Shown piece after piece: positions 17,485 to 28,210 of a stretch of 64,000 nucleotides of DNA. Numbering within the stretch: position 1 is the first letter of the stretch; every line of letters starts with the position of its first letter. The stretch covers positions 124,001 through 188,000 of the forward strand of contig NZ_JACOPW010000002.1 in the NCBI RefSeq assembly GCF_015461845.1, written 5' to 3'. The DNA comes from Pseudomonas mucoides. Its GTDB lineage: Bacteria; Pseudomonadota; Gammaproteobacteria; Pseudomonadales; Pseudomonadaceae. A program made the position numbers and the translations under genes. The notes below the pieces were generated by a model. It searched no databases. It worked only from the letters and a program-made list of their open reading frames with translations, and was not told the origin of the DNA.

Positions 17485-18465
17485 ATGCAACTCGGGATCA
17501 TTGGACTGGGCCGCATGGGCGGCAATATTGCGCGGCGCCTGATGCTCAATGGGCATACCACTGTCGTTTACGACCGCAATACCGCCTTTATCGATACCCT
17601 GGCTGCCGAGGGCGCCACGGGCGTCGCAGACTTGCCGGCCCTGGTCGCCGGCCTGGCCAAACCGCGAGCGGTCTGGGTCATGCTGCCAGCCGGCGCACCG
17701 ACCGAAGACACCATCGAGACCCTGAGCAACCTGCTCGAAGCTGGCGATACCATCATCGACGGCGGCAACACCTTCTATAAGGACGACATCCGCCGGGCCA
17801 AGACCTTGTCGGAAAAAGGCCTGCACTACATCGACGTCGGCACCTCCGGCGGCGTGTGGGGCCTGGAGCGCGGCTACTGCATGATGATTGGCGGCGATGC
17901 CAAAGAGGTTCAACGCCTTGACCCGCTGTTCGCCAGCCTGGCGCCAGGCATGGGTGACATCCCGCGCACCAAGGACCGCAAGTCCGATGACGATCGCGCC
18001 GAGCGTGGCTACATCCACGCCGGCCCTGCAGGTTCGGGGCATTTCGTGAAGATGATTCACAACGGCATCGAATACGGAATGATGCAGGCCTTCGCCGAAG
18101 GTTTCGACATTCTCAAGACCAAGGCCAGCACCAACCTGCCGGAAGACCAGCGCTTTGACCTGAACGTCGCCGACATCGCCGAAGTCTGGCGTCGTGGCAG
18201 CGTGGTCTCGTCCTGGTTGCTCGACCTGACCGCCGACGCACTGGCCAGCGATCCGAAACTCGATGGCTATTCCGGCTCGGTGGCTGACAGCGGTGAAGGT
18301 CGCTGGACCATCGAGGCCGCCATGGAACAGTCGGTGCCGGTACCGGTGCTGTCGAACTCGCTGTTCTCGCGCTACCGTTCGCGCGGTCAAGGTACCTTTG
18401 GCGACAAGATTCTCTCTGCCCAGCGCTTCGGCTTCGGCGGCCATGTGGAGACTTCGAAAAAATGA
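17485..18465 (+). CDS. gnd: 6-phosphogluconate dehydrogenase (decarboxylating), short type
   Basis: A 326-residue enzyme converting 6-phosphogluconate to ribulose 5-phosphate. The Rossmann start [19 protein letters not shown] binds the cofactor, [12 protein letters not shown] and [21 protein letters not shown] bind substrate, and [19 protein letters not shown] carries the catalytic Lys. It is the short (about 330 residues) YqeC/GntZ-like form, not the 470-residue form. An in-frame ATG at 17449 is rejected because ATG 17485 follows GGGAG and starts the Rossmann fold. It overlaps zwf by four bases (ATGA). Confidence 0.92.
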   Translation: MQLGIIGLGRMGGNIARRLMLNGHTTVVYDRNTAFIDTLAAEGATGVADLPALVAGLAKPRAVWVMLPAGAPTEDTIETLSNLLEAGDTIIDGGNTFYKDDIRRAKTLSEKGLHYIDVGTSGGVWGLERGYCMMIGGDAKEVQRLDPLFASLAPGMGDIPRTKDRKSDDDRAERGYIHAGPAGSGHFVKMIHNGIEYGMMQAFAEGFDILKTKASTNLPEDQRFDLNVADIAEVWRRGSVVSSWLLDLTADALASDPKLDGYSGSVADSGEGRWTIEAAMEQSVPVPVLSNSLFSRYRSRGQGTFGDKILSAQRFGFGGHVETSKK

Positions 18466-19985
18466 CCCGTCTGATCCGCAATAAATCCAAGGCAGAACCC
18501 GCACCACCGACCACGCTGTTCCTGTTCGGTGCCCACGGTGACCTGGTCAAGCGCTTGCTGATGCCGGCGCTGTACAACCTGAGTCGCGACGGTCTGCTGG
18601 GGGATGGATTGCGGATCATCGGCGTTGACCACAACGCCATCACTGACGATGCCTTTGCCCGCAAGCTCGAAGACTTCATTCGAACCGAAGTGGCCGCCAA
18701 GGTCGGCAAGGGCGATCAAGCCCTTGATCCGCAGGTGTGGGACAAACTGGCCCAAGGCATCAGCTACGTCCAGGGCGACTTCCTGGACGACAGCACTTAT
18801 CAAGCGCTGGCGGCCAAAATCGCCGACAGCGGCACCGGCAATGCGGTCTTCTACCTGGCGACCGCGCCACGTTTCTTCAGCGAAGTGGTGCGTCGGCTAG
18901 GCGCGGCGGGTTTGCTGCAGGAAACGCCTGAATCGTTCCGAAGGGTGGTCATCGAAAAACCGTTCGGCTCCGACCTGCAAACCGCCGAAGCCTTGAATGC
19001 GTGTTTACTCAAGGTGATGACGGAAAACCAGATCTACCGGATCGATCACTACCTGGGCAAGGAGACCGTGCAGAACATTCTGATCAGCCGGTTTTCAAAC
19101 AGCCTGTTCGAAGCCTTCTGGAACAACCATTACATCGACCACGTGCAGATTACCGCCGCCGAAACCGTCGGCGTCGAAACCCGTGGCAGTTTTTATGAAC
19201 ACACCGGCGCCCTGCGGGACATGGTGCCCAATCACCTGTTCCAGTTACTGGCGATGGTGGCAATGGAACCGCCGGCCGCGTTTGGCGCCGATGCGGTACG
19301 TGGGGAGAAGGCCAAGGTGGTGGGGGCCATTCGTCCCTGGTCCACCGAAGAGGCTCGGGCCAACTCGGTCCGCGGTCAATATGCCGCCGGCGAAGTCGAC
19401 GGCAACCCGCTGCCGGGTTATCGCCAGGAAAACAACGTGGCACCCGACAGCACGACCGAAACCTACGTGGCGCTCAAAGTCATGATCGACAACTGGCGTT
19501 GGGTCGGCGTGCCGTTTTACCTGCGTACCGGCAAACGCATGAGCGTGCGCGATACCGAGATTGTGATCTGCTTCAAGCCGGCGCCGTATGCGCAGTTCCG
19601 CGACACCGAGGTCGACGAGTTGCAACCGACCTACCTGCGCATCCAGATTCAGCCCAACGAAGGCATGTGGTTCGACTTGTTGGCCAAACGGCCTGGCCCG
19701 GCGTTGAAGATGGCCAATATCGAACTGGGTTTTGCCTACAAGGACTTCTTCGAGATGCAGCCGTCTACCGGCTACGAAACGCTGATCTATGACTGCCTGA
19801 CCGGCGACCAGACGCTGTTCCAGCGCGCCGACAACATCGAAAACGGCTGGCGCGCCGTCCAGCCGTTCCTTGATGCCTGGCAGCAGGACGCAACGGTTCA
19901 GTCATACGCGGCAGGTGAGGACGGCCCGGTCGACGCCGACAAGCTGCTGACCCGTGACGGTCGCGTCTGGCACAGCCTCGGATGA
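18462..19985 (+). CDS. zwf: Glucose-6-phosphate 1-dehydrogenase
   Basis: A 507-residue enzyme oxidising glucose 6-phosphate to 6-phosphogluconolactone with NADP or NAD. The N-terminal dinucleotide motif is [19 protein letters not shown] and the active-site signature is [13 protein letters not shown]. Its start overlaps the gnd stop and its stop overlaps the next gene, each by four bases, so all three are translationally coupled. Pseudomonas usually has more than one zwf; this is the copy linked to gnd, not the one linked to pgl and eda. Confidence 0.93.
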   Translation: MTRLIRNKSKAEPAPPTTLFLFGAHGDLVKRLLMPALYNLSRDGLLGDGLRIIGVDHNAITDDAFARKLEDFIRTEVAAKVGKGDQALDPQVWDKLAQGISYVQGDFLDDSTYQALAAKIADSGTGNAVFYLATAPRFFSEVVRRLGAAGLLQETPESFRRVVIEKPFGSDLQTAEALNACLLKVMTENQIYRIDHYLGKETVQNILISRFSNSLFEAFWNNHYIDHVQITAAETVGVETRGSFYEHTGALRDMVPNHLFQLLAMVAMEPPAAFGADAVRGEKAKVVGAIRPWSTEEARANSVRGQYAAGEVDGNPLPGYRQENNVAPDSTTETYVALKVMIDNWRWVGVPFYLRTGKRMSVRDTEIVICFKPAPYAQFRDTEVDELQPTYLRIQIQPNEGMWFDLLAKRPGPALKMANIELGFAYKDFFEMQPSTGYETLIYDCLTGDQTLFQRADNIENGWRAVQPFLDAWQQDATVQSYAAGEDGPVDADKLLTRDGRVWHSLG

Positions 19986-20812
19986 CAGGCGCCACGCAAC
20001 AGCCCATCCGTTTTCTGCTCAGTGACATGGACGGCACTTTGTTGCTGCCTGATCACACGCTCAGTCAGCGCACCATTGCCGCGGTCCGTTCGTTGCGCGA
20101 GGCGGGCGTGCTGTTCAGCCTGGCCACCGGGCGCCCGCCGAAAGCGATGTTGCAGCAGATCGAAGCATTAGGCGTCGATGTGCCGACGGCGGCGTTCAAT
20201 GGCGGCACGATCGTCAACCCGGACGGTAGCTTGCTGGTGGCCCATTACTTGCCGGCCACCGCTGCGCTCATCACCCTGACGCAGTTCGCCGATCTGCCGG
20301 ACATTGAAGTCTGGGTGTTCAGCGGTGGCGACTGGCTGTTGAAGGACGCCAATGGCCCGATGGTTCCCCGGGAGCAGCATGGCCTGGGGTATCCGCCAGT
20401 GGTGGTTGAGAGTTTCGAACCGTACCTGGAACGCATCGACAAAATTGTCGCGGCCAGCCATAACACCGGGTTGCTGATCGAGCTGGAGGCGCAATTACTG
20501 CCCAAGGTTGAGGGGCAGGCCCAGGTCTCGCGTTCACAGCCGGTGTACCTGGACGTGACGGCGATGCAGGCGAACAAGGGCGCGGCGCTGGCAACACTGG
20601 CCGAGTACCTCGGGGTTGCGCTGGAACAGACCGCCGCGCTGGGCGATGGTGGCAACGACCCGGCGATGTTTCATCGCGCCGGGCTGTCGATTGCCATGGG
20701 GCAGGCGGAAGAGGCGGTCAAGCGTCAGGCCGACGTGGTGACTGGCGCAAACACCGAAGACGGTGCGGCCCAGGCGATCGAGCAATACATCCTCCCTCGC
20801 CAACCCACATAA
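19982..20812 (+). CDS. Cof-type HAD-IIB phosphatase
   Basis: A 276-residue haloacid-dehalogenase hydrolase. Motif I is LLSDMDGTLL with both aspartates, motif II is FSLATGRPP, the KGAALATLAEYLG Lys is motif III, and ALGDGGNDPAMFHRAG is motif IV. A C2B cap lies between. These enzymes dephosphorylate sugar phosphates and other small metabolites. Four-base overlap with zwf makes a role in pentose-phosphate metabolism or metabolite clean-up likely, but the substrate is not known. Confidence 0.87.
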   Translation: MTGATQQPIRFLLSDMDGTLLLPDHTLSQRTIAAVRSLREAGVLFSLATGRPPKAMLQQIEALGVDVPTAAFNGGTIVNPDGSLLVAHYLPATAALITLTQFADLPDIEVWVFSGGDWLLKDANGPMVPREQHGLGYPPVVVESFEPYLERIDKIVAASHNTGLLIELEAQLLPKVEGQAQVSRSQPVYLDVTAMQANKGAALATLAEYLGVALEQTAALGDGGNDPAMFHRAGLSIAMGQAEEAVKRQADVVTGANTEDGAAQAIEQYILPRQPT

Positions 20813-20820
20813 ATCCCCCT

Positions 20821-20910
20821 TGCAGGAGTGAGCCTGCTCGCGATGAGGCCCTATCAGTCAACATCATCGTTGAATGTATGACCGCTATCGCGAGCAGGCT
20901 CACTCCTGCA
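20821..20910. repeat. Inverted pair of REP elements
   Basis: TGCAGGAGTGAGCCTGCTCG and CGAGCAGGCTCACTCCTGCA are exact reverse complements over 20 bases, enclosing a 50-base spacer. It lies between the converging HAD and nhaB genes. Confidence 0.87.
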
Positions 20911-20924
20911 GTTTTTGGTCAGGG

Positions 20925-22427
20925 TTACAGCCAGTAGCTGACCGCATACCAGCCCAACACACCCATCACCACTGTGTACGGCAACGCCATCCACACCATC
21001 CGCCCATACGACAAGCGAATCAGCGGCGCAATCGCCGAGGTCAGCAGAAACAGAAATGCTGCCTGGCCATTGGGGGTCGCCACGCTGGGCAGGTTCGTCC
21101 CGGTATTGATCGCAATGGCCAGCGTCTCGAAGTGCTCGCGGGACATATGACCGGCAATGAACGCCCGTTTCACTTCCGTGATGTAAATGGTCGCCACAAA
21201 CACGTTGTCGCTGATAGCCGACAGCAAGCCGTTGGCGATATACAACATGCCCGGTTGCTGGTCGGCCGGCAGCGCCAGGACCCACTGGATCAGCGGCGTG
21301 AACAGTTGCTGATCATGAATCACCGCCACCACCGCAAAAAACACCACCAGCAACGCGGTGAACGGCATGGCGTCCTTGAACGCATTGCCGATCCGGTGCT
21401 CGTCGGTGATGCCGGTGAATGCAGTGATCAAGATGATCACCATCAGCCCGATCAGGCCGACCTCCGCGATATGAAACGCCAACCCTGCAATCAGGATCAA
21501 CGCCGCGGCGCCCTGGACCAATAAGGCGGCGCGCTGGCGTGGGGTACGTTCGGCGTTGTCTTCGGCGGCATAGTTGGCCAGCACGGTACGCACGTTGTCC
21601 GGCAGGAGAGTGCCGTAACCGAACCAGCGCAGTTTCTCCAGCAACACACAGGTCACCAGGCCGGCCACCAGCACTGGCAGCGAAACCGGGGCCACTTTCA
21701 AAAAGAATTCGGCGAAGTGCCAGCCCATCTCATGGCCGATCAGCAGGTTCTGCGGCTCACCCACTAACGTGCATACACCGCCTAACGCCGTGCCCACGGC
21801 ACCGTGCATCAACAGGCTGCGCAGGAAGGCGCGGAACTGTTCGAGGTCTTCATGGTGGAGTTGCGGCAGGTGCTGGTCATCGCTGAACTCGCTGTCCTGG
21901 CGGGGATCATTGCCCGAGGCGACGCGGTGATACACCGAATAAAACCCCACGGCCGCGCTGATAATCACCGCCGTCACGGTCAAGGCATCGAGGAATGCCG
22001 ACAGGAATGCCGAGAGGAAGCAGAACATCAACGCCAGCAGCGCTTTGGAGCGAACCCCCAGCAACAAGCGCGAAAACAGAAACAGTAGCAGGTCTTTCAT
22101 GAAGTAGATGCCGGCCACCATGAACATCAGCAGCAGGATCACCGGAAAGTTGTGCACCAGTTCGTCATACAGTGCCTGCGGTGTGGTCATTTTCAGCAGC
22201 AGGGCTTCGATCAGCAGCAGCCCGCCAGGCATCAGTGGGTAGCACTTGAGCGCCATGGCCAGGGTGAAGATGAATTCCAGCACCAGCAACCAACCGGCCA
22301 CGACCGGACCTACGGTCCAAAGCACCAGTGCGTTGAGAATCAGGAAACCGAGAATGCTCGCCTTGTACCAGCGAGGTGAGTGGCCGAGAAAGTTATGCGC
22401 GAACGCCTGGGCCATTGAACCGGACAT
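20925..22427 (-). CDS. nhaB: Na+/H+ antiporter NhaB
   Basis: A 500-residue inner-membrane antiporter with about 12 membrane segments. Family landmarks are [41 protein letters not shown] and [17 protein letters not shown], with acidic residues expected to bind the ion. It exports sodium in exchange for protons and supports pH and salt homeostasis. AAGGAG lies before the ATG. It appears as a single-gene unit ended by the REP pair. Confidence 0.93.
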   Translation of the reverse strand: MSGSMAQAFAHNFLGHSPRWYKASILGFLILNALVLWTVGPVVAGWLLVLEFIFTLAMALKCYPLMPGGLLLIEALLLKMTTPQALYDELVHNFPVILLLMFMVAGIYFMKDLLLFLFSRLLLGVRSKALLALMFCFLSAFLSAFLDALTVTAVIISAAVGFYSVYHRVASGNDPRQDSEFSDDQHLPQLHHEDLEQFRAFLRSLLMHGAVGTALGGVCTLVGEPQNLLIGHEMGWHFAEFFLKVAPVSLPVLVAGLVTCVLLEKLRWFGYGTLLPDNVRTVLANYAAEDNAERTPRQRAALLVQGAAALILIAGLAFHIAEVGLIGLMVIILITAFTGITDEHRIGNAFKDAMPFTALLVVFFAVVAVIHDQQLFTPLIQWVLALPADQQPGMLYIANGLLSAISDNVFVATIYITEVKRAFIAGHMSREHFETLAIAINTGTNLPSVATPNGQAAFLFLLTSAIAPLIRLSYGRMVWMALPYTVVMGVLGWYAVSYWL

Positions 22428-22500
22428 CGGCTACTCCTTGTATTAAGAAGCGCGCAACTTGCCGTAACAAGATGGGAATATCAAGTGCGGAAATGCCGGT

Positions 22501-23787
22501 CTAGCCCAAGTGTCGCACGACAATGGCCTTATAGTTGCCATCCAGCGAATAACCGCCGACGACGATTCTTCCGTCAGCCTGAGCGGCCACCGACGTGGCC
22601 GTGTCCAGGCTGCGGCCCAGACGCGTGCGAACCCAGCAGCTGCCTTCGGCAAACCCTGGGTCCAGCTGTCCACCCGGTAAGTACCGGGCTAACAGAAAGT
22701 CGGCTTCAACCCCACCGATCGTGGCGCCGACCGCTAATACACGTCCGTCGCTCAGGCGCCGGGCGGCTGTCCATTGGCACCCGCTACGGCCGATTTTCAA
22801 TAGTTGGGTATGGCCGCTGTTGCAATGGGCGTCCGGGCGGCCGTTGCTGTGTACTTTGAAGGCGAGGCAATGCATGGGGTCGCGGCTGCTGCCGAAACAC
22901 TGCAAGTCGCCATTGTCCTGCTCGATGATCTGGCTGACCTGAGCGCCACGTTCCTCGGCCTTGAACGTCATAAAACCATCCACGGCGAACGTGTCATCGA
23001 GGCGGCCATCGGGGAGGTAACGGGCGAGCAAGCCTTCTTCGGGAAAATTGATCGACCCACCCACCATGATCCGGCCGTCACGTTGCACCATCAGGCTGCT
23101 GAGCCAGGAGTTCATCAATAAATGCCGGACGATGACAAAGCCCCGGCCGTTGAAGGACGTGTCCAGTTCACCTTGGCGGGTGAGACGTATCAGCAGACCG
23201 ACGTGATCGGCCAGTTCAAAATGATGGTTGGCCAGCAGCAGAATCCGGCCGTCTGCCTGGACCTGGACGTCGCAGGCTTCGGCCCCCGGAACCCCCGGAG
23301 GCAGCCAGAGGTCGCGCATGCCTTGGGACAGGTTTCCCGGCAGGCGGACGACACAGCGCCCGTTGTCACCGAAATGTTCGACGGGGTGACCTTGCGAGTC
23401 GAACAGTGCCAGCGCGGGTAGCGTTCGGTGAGCGTTTTCATAGTGCAGACCGGCCACCAGCAGGTGTCCGTTGGCGAGGACGTGGACTTTGCCCGCCATG
23501 GCCTCGTGACCGCGCTGGAATTGCCCGATAACGCTGCCGTCAAGGCCGAATGCCAAGTCTGCCGAGCCGTCCTCCAGTAAGCGGGCCAGGCCAAAGCAAT
23601 TGCCGTCTCGCATGCCGACGGTTGCCGCCACCAGCACACGACCATTCGAGTCGATTTCCACGCTGTTGGCGATGCTTGAGGTACTGCCTGCGAAATACAC
23701 TTGGGCTTTGCCGTTGGCGGCAAAACCTTTATCGAGGTCGCCAGCGATGTTCTGCGTTGGTAGGGCAAAAGCCGTCTGGTGTGGCAT
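22501..23787 (-). CDS. Delta-60 repeat protein (predicted beta-propeller)
   Basis: A 428-residue protein built from repeats of about 55-60 residues of the delta-60 type: GDLDKGFAANGKAQVYFAG, GELDTSFNGRGFVIV, GRLDDTFAVDGFMTF and GQLDPGFAEGSCWV, each followed by a DGRI/LVAGG-like strand pair. No signal peptide is evident at ATG 23787, which has AAGGAG eight bases upstream; the frame extends to 23850 but without a ribosome-binding site. Function is unknown; such repeats usually form propellers that bind partners or carbohydrates. Confidence 0.75.
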   Translation of the reverse strand: MPHQTAFALPTQNIAGDLDKGFAANGKAQVYFAGSTSSIANSVEIDSNGRVLVAATVGMRDGNCFGLARLLEDGSADLAFGLDGSVIGQFQRGHEAMAGKVHVLANGHLLVAGLHYENAHRTLPALALFDSQGHPVEHFGDNGRCVVRLPGNLSQGMRDLWLPPGVPGAEACDVQVQADGRILLLANHHFELADHVGLLIRLTRQGELDTSFNGRGFVIVRHLLMNSWLSSLMVQRDGRIMVGGSINFPEEGLLARYLPDGRLDDTFAVDGFMTFKAEERGAQVSQIIEQDNGDLQCFGSSRDPMHCLAFKVHSNGRPDAHCNSGHTQLLKIGRSGCQWTAARRLSDGRVLAVGATIGGVEADFLLARYLPGGQLDPGFAEGSCWVRTRLGRSLDTATSVAAQADGRIVVGGYSLDGNYKAIVVRHLG

Positions 23788-24057
23788 TCGCGCATCTCCT
23801 TGCGAGCTGACCGAAACCCGGATGCGGGAGGGCAACTGCCTGCGAAACATTCAATCCCTGAATGAGCGATCGCACAACTGTCATAACTAACAGACGGAGG
23901 GTCACTGTGTGCCAGAACAGTGTCTTTTCGAACCACTGACAAGGCAGCCAAGTAATACGTGGCGAGGAAGTTGAAGTATTAAGTGGGCTGTTACTGTCGC
24001 AATCAGCCAGATAAACGGGGGAAGGGCGGATGACCCGAAAGTAATCCGCAAACACCC

Positions 24058-24324
24058 TTAATGCGGCATGGACCACGATTGCAGTTTATAACCTTCCTGG
24101 CTCAGTTCGGCACGGGCCTGCTCCAGCAGGTGTTCGAGTTGTGCAGGATCGGTATAGGCGCTGCAAGGGATCTGGGTGCGGCCGATATGGGTTTTGGTGC
24201 GGTCGATGACGGTGATGCAGAGCTCGCCGTTGCCGTCTTGTTGAGCCCAGGCAACGCATTGGAAAGGTTGAAATGCGCGGTCGGCAATCAAAAGAGCTTC
24301 GTTGATACGGAGCGGGGCGGTCAT
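24058..24324 (-). CDS. Conserved hypothetical protein, 88 residues
   Basis: It starts MTAPLRINEALLIADRAFQPF at ATG 24324, with AGAGAAG upstream; a longer frame starts with TTG at 24348 without support. The protein looks like a compact alpha/beta domain (VAWAQQDGNGELCITVIDRT, AQLEHLLEQARAEL). I do not recognise a named family beyond small Pseudomonas proteins of unknown function. The 270-bp gap downstream to 23788 holds no gene. Confidence 0.6.
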   Translation of the reverse strand: MTAPLRINEALLIADRAFQPFQCVAWAQQDGNGELCITVIDRTKTHIGRTQIPCSAYTDPAQLEHLLEQARAELSQEGYKLQSWSMPH

Positions 24325-24668
24325 GGGGTCTTCTCTCTGTATGCCCAATCAAGTGATGTGCCGTCGGTTGGGCTTACCGTTCGGCTGGTTACTTGTACTG
24401 ATGCCCCCAATAGGGGGTCAGGTCACACCCAAACAAAAGAAATTTCAACTTTCTTTCATATACTCAATAGCAGGGGCTTCTTCTGAAAGCTAAATGAAAG
24501 GTTCAACTCGTTAGGTAACTAAGCAAGTCGTTGCTTATAACTTATTAAGTGGCTGCTCTATAGTCAATCGATACAAGGCCGTGTCAAATTCTTGCTAATG
24601 TTACAGCCAGGTCCGCCAAATGACTGTTTTTACTAATATTTCCTAATATTTGGCGCCAAGGAACAGTC
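24325..24668. promoter_or_regulatory. Intergenic region with an inverted repeat before the sigma-54 activator
   Basis: The 344-bp A+T-rich gap between two divergent genes holds CGCCAAAT (24614-24621) facing ATTTGGCG (24648-24655), and a direct repeat CTAATATTT at 24633 and 24643, ten bases apart, i.e. one helical turn. This lies just before the start of the activator gene and is a candidate autoregulatory operator. No gene was found in the gap. Confidence 0.4.
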
Positions 24669-25994
24669 ATGATCGAAACGCCCGCGTTACGACGTCTGTT
24701 AGTAGTAGACCCCTGTGACGACTGCCATCGTCTGTTACCGGGTTTACGTTCTGTGGGTTGGGATGTTGATAGCTGTTCTCTGGAGAATGCCGGCGATAAA
24801 ACCTGCGACGTTGGCCTCCTGCGATTACAACCTTTCCACCTGGAACGCCCGGAAGCCGTCAAAGAGCTCATCAGCCGCAGCGGCACCGAGTGGATCGCCG
24901 TACTCAATCAGGAAGTCCTGCGTTTGCAGAATGTCGGGGACTTCGTTTGTGAATGGTTTTTCGATTTTCACACGTTGCCGTTTGACGTCTCCCGGGTTCA
25001 GGTCACCCTGGGGCGGGCCTTCGGTATGGCGCGCCTGCGTGGCCAGGGCACGATTCACATCGATCAGCCTGAGCACGAATTACTGGGCGACAGCAAACCG
25101 ATCCGCGAACTGCGCAAGTTGTTGAGTAAACTGGCGCCCACCGAATCTCCGGTCTTGATCCGCGGCGAAAGCGGCACCGGCAAGGAGTTGGTCGCCCGCA
25201 CCCTGCACCGACAATCCCAACGCCACAGCAAACCTTTTGTGGCGATCAATTGCGGCGCGATTCCCGAACACCTGATTCAGTCCGAGTTGTTCGGCCATGA
25301 GAAGGGCGCCTTCACCGGCGCCCATCAACGCAAGGTCGGGCGGATCGAAGCGGCGAACGGCGGCACGTTGTTCCTCGATGAAATCGGCGATTTGCCGCTG
25401 GAACTGCAAGCCAATCTGTTGCGCTTCCTACAGGAAAAACACATTGAACGTGTAGGCGGCAGTCAGCCGATTCCGGTGGACGTGCGAGTATTGGCAGCAA
25501 CACACGTCGACCTTGAGGCCGCCATCGAGAAGAAACGCTTCCGTGAAGATTTGTACTACCGCCTGAACGTGCTTCAGGTGGTCACCGCGCCGTTGCGTGA
25601 ACGCCACGGCGATCTGTCGATGCTGGCCAACCACTTTTCCCATTTCTATAGCCATGAAACCGGCCGCCGTCCGCGCAGTTTCAGTGAGGACGCGCTGATT
25701 GCCATGGGCAAGCATGATTGGCCGGGCAATGTCCGCGAACTGGCCAACCGGGTACGGCGTGGACTGGTGTTGGCCGAAGGGCGGCAAATCGAAGCGCGGG
25801 ATCTTGGGTTGATCAGCCAGCAAGCCTTCGCTACGCCCATGGGCACGCTCGAAGACTACAAGACGCGCGCCGAGCGCCAGGCGTTGTGCGATGTACTGAA
25901 TCGGCACAGTGACAACCTCAGTGTCGCCGCCAGAGTATTGGGTGTTTCACGCCCGACGTTCTACCGATTGCTGCACAAACATCAGATCCGCTAG
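24669..25994 (+). CDS. Sigma-54-dependent activator with VpsR-like N-terminus
   Basis: A 441-residue enhancer-binding protein. Residues 1-125 form a receiver-like domain of the VpsR type, which lacks the usual acidic phosphorylation pocket. The AAA+ domain has Walker A GESGTGKE (166-173), the sigma-54 contact loop GAFTGA (213-218) and Walker [14 protein letters not shown]. The C-terminus is a Fis-type helix-turn-helix ([23 protein letters not shown]). VpsR itself binds cyclic-di-GMP. The gene converges on the fap operon, whose first gene has a sigma-54-like promoter, so it is a candidate activator of amyloid production; this is inference. Confidence 0.85.
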   Translation: MIETPALRRLLVVDPCDDCHRLLPGLRSVGWDVDSCSLENAGDKTCDVGLLRLQPFHLERPEAVKELISRSGTEWIAVLNQEVLRLQNVGDFVCEWFFDFHTLPFDVSRVQVTLGRAFGMARLRGQGTIHIDQPEHELLGDSKPIRELRKLLSKLAPTESPVLIRGESGTGKELVARTLHRQSQRHSKPFVAINCGAIPEHLIQSELFGHEKGAFTGAHQRKVGRIEAANGGTLFLDEIGDLPLELQANLLRFLQEKHIERVGGSQPIPVDVRVLAATHVDLEAAIEKKRFREDLYYRLNVLQVVTAPLRERHGDLSMLANHFSHFYSHETGRRPRSFSEDALIAMGKHDWPGNVRELANRVRRGLVLAEGRQIEARDLGLISQQAFATPMGTLEDYKTRAERQALCDVLNRHSDNLSVAARVLGVSRPTFYRLLHKHQIR

Positions 25995-26009
25995 GGCGCG
26001 GCAAAACGA

Positions 26010-26047
26010 AAAGGCCCGCTGCGACTTGCATCGCAGCGGGCCTTTTC
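26010..26047. terminator. Bidirectional terminator between the sigma-54 activator and fapF
   Basis: A perfect 12-bp stem (GGCCCGCTGCGA with its complement, 26014-26025 and 26032-26043) is flanked by AAAA and TTTT, so it can end transcription from both converging sides. Confidence 0.92.
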
Positions 26048-26063
26048 CATTCCTTGTCAGGGG

Positions 26064-27377
26064 TTAGAAGTAGTAAGGGAATTTCAGGCTGAACTGGAAG
26101 TCCGGGGCATCGTCGGTCATACCCATGGACAGGTTGGGAACAATTGTGAGGTTGTCGGTGGCCGCAATGGTCATGCCGATGTTGAAGTAGCCGGCGTTTG
26201 CATCGCTGGAGACCACGGATTCCCAGTCCCCGCCATCCTGTTTCAGCTTGCTTTTGCGTTGCACCAGGTCAGACACCGAGAACGACATACTCATCTTTTC
26301 GTTCAGGGCAAACGCAATACCCGCGCCGATCTGGAAGCTGTCGCCGATTTGCACCTTGCCCGGGGTTTTCTGGTTGACCGTCGCGCTGATGTCGTCGAAG
26401 GATTCTTCGAAGTTGTGCGTGTAAGACAAGCTGCCGAACAACACCGCAGGGTCAAAGGTTTTGACCAGCGAAATGCCCGGGGTGACGGACCATACGCCGT
26501 TACCGGTTGGCAGGGAGTCAGGTACGAACAGGTTGGTATTGGCGTCGGTCTGGCGAAGTTTGATCCCGAACGGATCCTTGCCCGTAGGCGCCTTGACCCT
26601 GAAGGTGAACACGGCATCCGGGGTGTTCACCGACTCGTCCATAAACTTGTAGGCGACACCAAAGTTCACGTCACCAATTTCCGGATCCTGGGTGACAGTC
26701 GCTTCAGTGGTGACGTTAGCCGCGCCCTGATTGCCGCCACCGGACTGGTACGTCGACTCGCGGTAAATGACTGGCACGTTCAGGTCGAACTGCCAGCGGT
26801 TGTTGAAGTTGTAGCGACCGGTGAGGTCGAGCGTCCAGGTATCAGCCTTGATCCGATCGAGGTTGATGTTGCCAAGGAAGATCGAGTCCAGTGCGAGAAA
26901 GCCGTTGAGGATCAGCTGGCGGGTGTCGTATCGGGAGTAAGTGAGCCCGGTTTCGACGCTGAATTTGCCGCCGCCGAAGAACCCGCTGGCTTCGTCGTAC
27001 AGGTTGGAAACGCTCTGTGCCGGTTGTGAATCGTCAGCCAGCGATTGGCCATAAGAACTGCCACTGCCCCCTGCGGCTCCCCCCGATGCGGCTGCGGCGC
27101 CAGTCCCTGTGGCTACCGCGGTCCCCGCGTTCCCTTTCATGTCGGCTGGCGACTTGGCCAGGCGTTTTGGTGGGGGAGCTACGGGTTGGTCCTCTACCTG
27201 GCGGACCCGTTGTTCGAGTACCGCCAGGGCTTTTTGTTGTACTTCGTATCGTTGCTTTAGCTCCAGAAGTTCCTGTTTCAGGGCCTCTACGTCGGCGTTG
27301 GGTGCTGCTTGCAACATCGCCGCCGGAAACAGAGTGCTCAAACAAACTACTGCGCGCAGTGACACTGATCGATACAT
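26064..27377 (-). CDS. fapF: FapF, outer-membrane channel for amyloid export
   Basis: A 437-residue outer-membrane protein. After the signal peptide (cut near LQA|APN), residues 27-63 form a coiled coil ([19 protein letters not shown]), followed by a Pro/Gly/Ala-rich linker to about 125 and a 12-strand barrel ending FPYYF, with terminal Phe. This matches FapF, a trimeric pore with a helical plug that lets Fap subunits cross the outer membrane. It is the last gene of fapABCDEF and ends at the bidirectional terminator. Confidence 0.93.
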   Translation of the reverse strand: MYRSVSLRAVVCLSTLFPAAMLQAAPNADVEALKQELLELKQRYEVQQKALAVLEQRVRQVEDQPVAPPPKRLAKSPADMKGNAGTAVATGTGAAAASGGAAGGSGSSYGQSLADDSQPAQSVSNLYDEASGFFGGGKFSVETGLTYSRYDTRQLILNGFLALDSIFLGNINLDRIKADTWTLDLTGRYNFNNRWQFDLNVPVIYRESTYQSGGGNQGAANVTTEATVTQDPEIGDVNFGVAYKFMDESVNTPDAVFTFRVKAPTGKDPFGIKLRQTDANTNLFVPDSLPTGNGVWSVTPGISLVKTFDPAVLFGSLSYTHNFEESFDDISATVNQKTPGKVQIGDSFQIGAGIAFALNEKMSMSFSVSDLVQRKSKLKQDGGDWESVVSSDANAGYFNIGMTIAATDNLTIVPNLSMGMTDDAPDFQFSLKFPYYF

Positions 27378-27422
27378 GAATTAGCCGTCCCTTAAAGCCC
27401 AATGGTCGAGAGTCAGCGTAGT

Positions 27423-28166
27423 TCAATATCCTAAGGTGCGTAGGGCGTTAAGTTGGGTCAGGTTGCAGTCCAATGCGCCAGCACTCGGGCCATTATTATT
27501 GAGCACCACGTTGAGTTGAGTGAGGTTATTGACCATGTTGCTGTTGCCCAGCAATCGGGTGTTCTGCAGCAATCCGCCCTGGGCGACTTGTTGCAGTGCA
27601 GTGCCTTGGTTGCCGCTGGCCTGAATAGCCATTTGTATGCCACCCCCGGTGGCTGACACGGCGACACTGCCGGCGGCGTTGCTGCCGGTGATGGTTTGTC
27701 CGGCCATCAGGGCTTGTCCTTGACCTGGCACAAGCGCAGGAGCCTGGTTGGCTTCCTTCACGTCGATCGAGACGTTGTTGTAGGCGGTGTTGCCGTCCCC
27801 GGCGGCGCGAACACTTTGGGTAACGCCTTGGCTGGTCGCCAGGCCTGCTCCACCAATCACACTGCCGGCGCCTTGGTCAGGCGTAGTGCCATTGCCGTCG
27901 ATCTTGATGGTTGATACGTAGAATTCGGGTTTGATCGTTGTTGCCTGGATCTGCATGGACGACGTTGCGCCGATGACGTCTCCGCTGGCGTTGCGCCAGG
28001 TACTGCTCATGACCACGCCGAAGCTGATAATCCGGCCGGGCATTACATAACGGCCGCGCAACTGGGCCAGTTCCTGATCCTTTATTTCGATGGGTTTGAA
28101 TCCATTGGCATAGCCTGATGCGCTCGCTGCCAGACAGGCAACGGCCAGCCAGTATGAACTTTTCAT
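27423..28166 (-). CDS. fapE: FapE, amyloid-associated extracellular protein
   Basis: A 247-residue exported protein with signal peptide MKSSYWLAVACLAASASGYA. The body is rich in Gly, Asn, Gln and Ala (TSQGVTQSVRAAGDGNTAYNNV, GNQGTALQQVAQGG) and ends with a Cys-containing tail (LDCNLTQLNALRTLGY), as in FapE, found as a minor component of Fap fibrils. An in-frame start at 28184 is rejected because ATG 28166 has GGGAG six bases before it. It lies between fapD and fapF on the same transcript. Confidence 0.9.
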   Translation of the reverse strand: MKSSYWLAVACLAASASGYANGFKPIEIKDQELAQLRGRYVMPGRIISFGVVMSSTWRNASGDVIGATSSMQIQATTIKPEFYVSTIKIDGNGTTPDQGAGSVIGGAGLATSQGVTQSVRAAGDGNTAYNNVSIDVKEANQAPALVPGQGQALMAGQTITGSNAAGSVAVSATGGGIQMAIQASGNQGTALQQVAQGGLLQNTRLLGNSNMVNNLTQLNVVLNNNGPSAGALDCNLTQLNALRTLGY

Positions 28167-28210
28167 CTGCTGCTCCCGGAGCATCCTGCCCCACTATCAT
28201 CTTTTGGCGA

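Noticed and set aside
17440..18507. A 355-codon frame antisense to gnd
   Set aside because: Same shadow effect; gnd is unambiguous on the plus strand.
24560..24580. A FleQ-box-like sequence (GTCAATCGATACA) before the sigma-54 activator
   Set aside because: Only one half of the dyad fits the consensus; too weak to list as a site.
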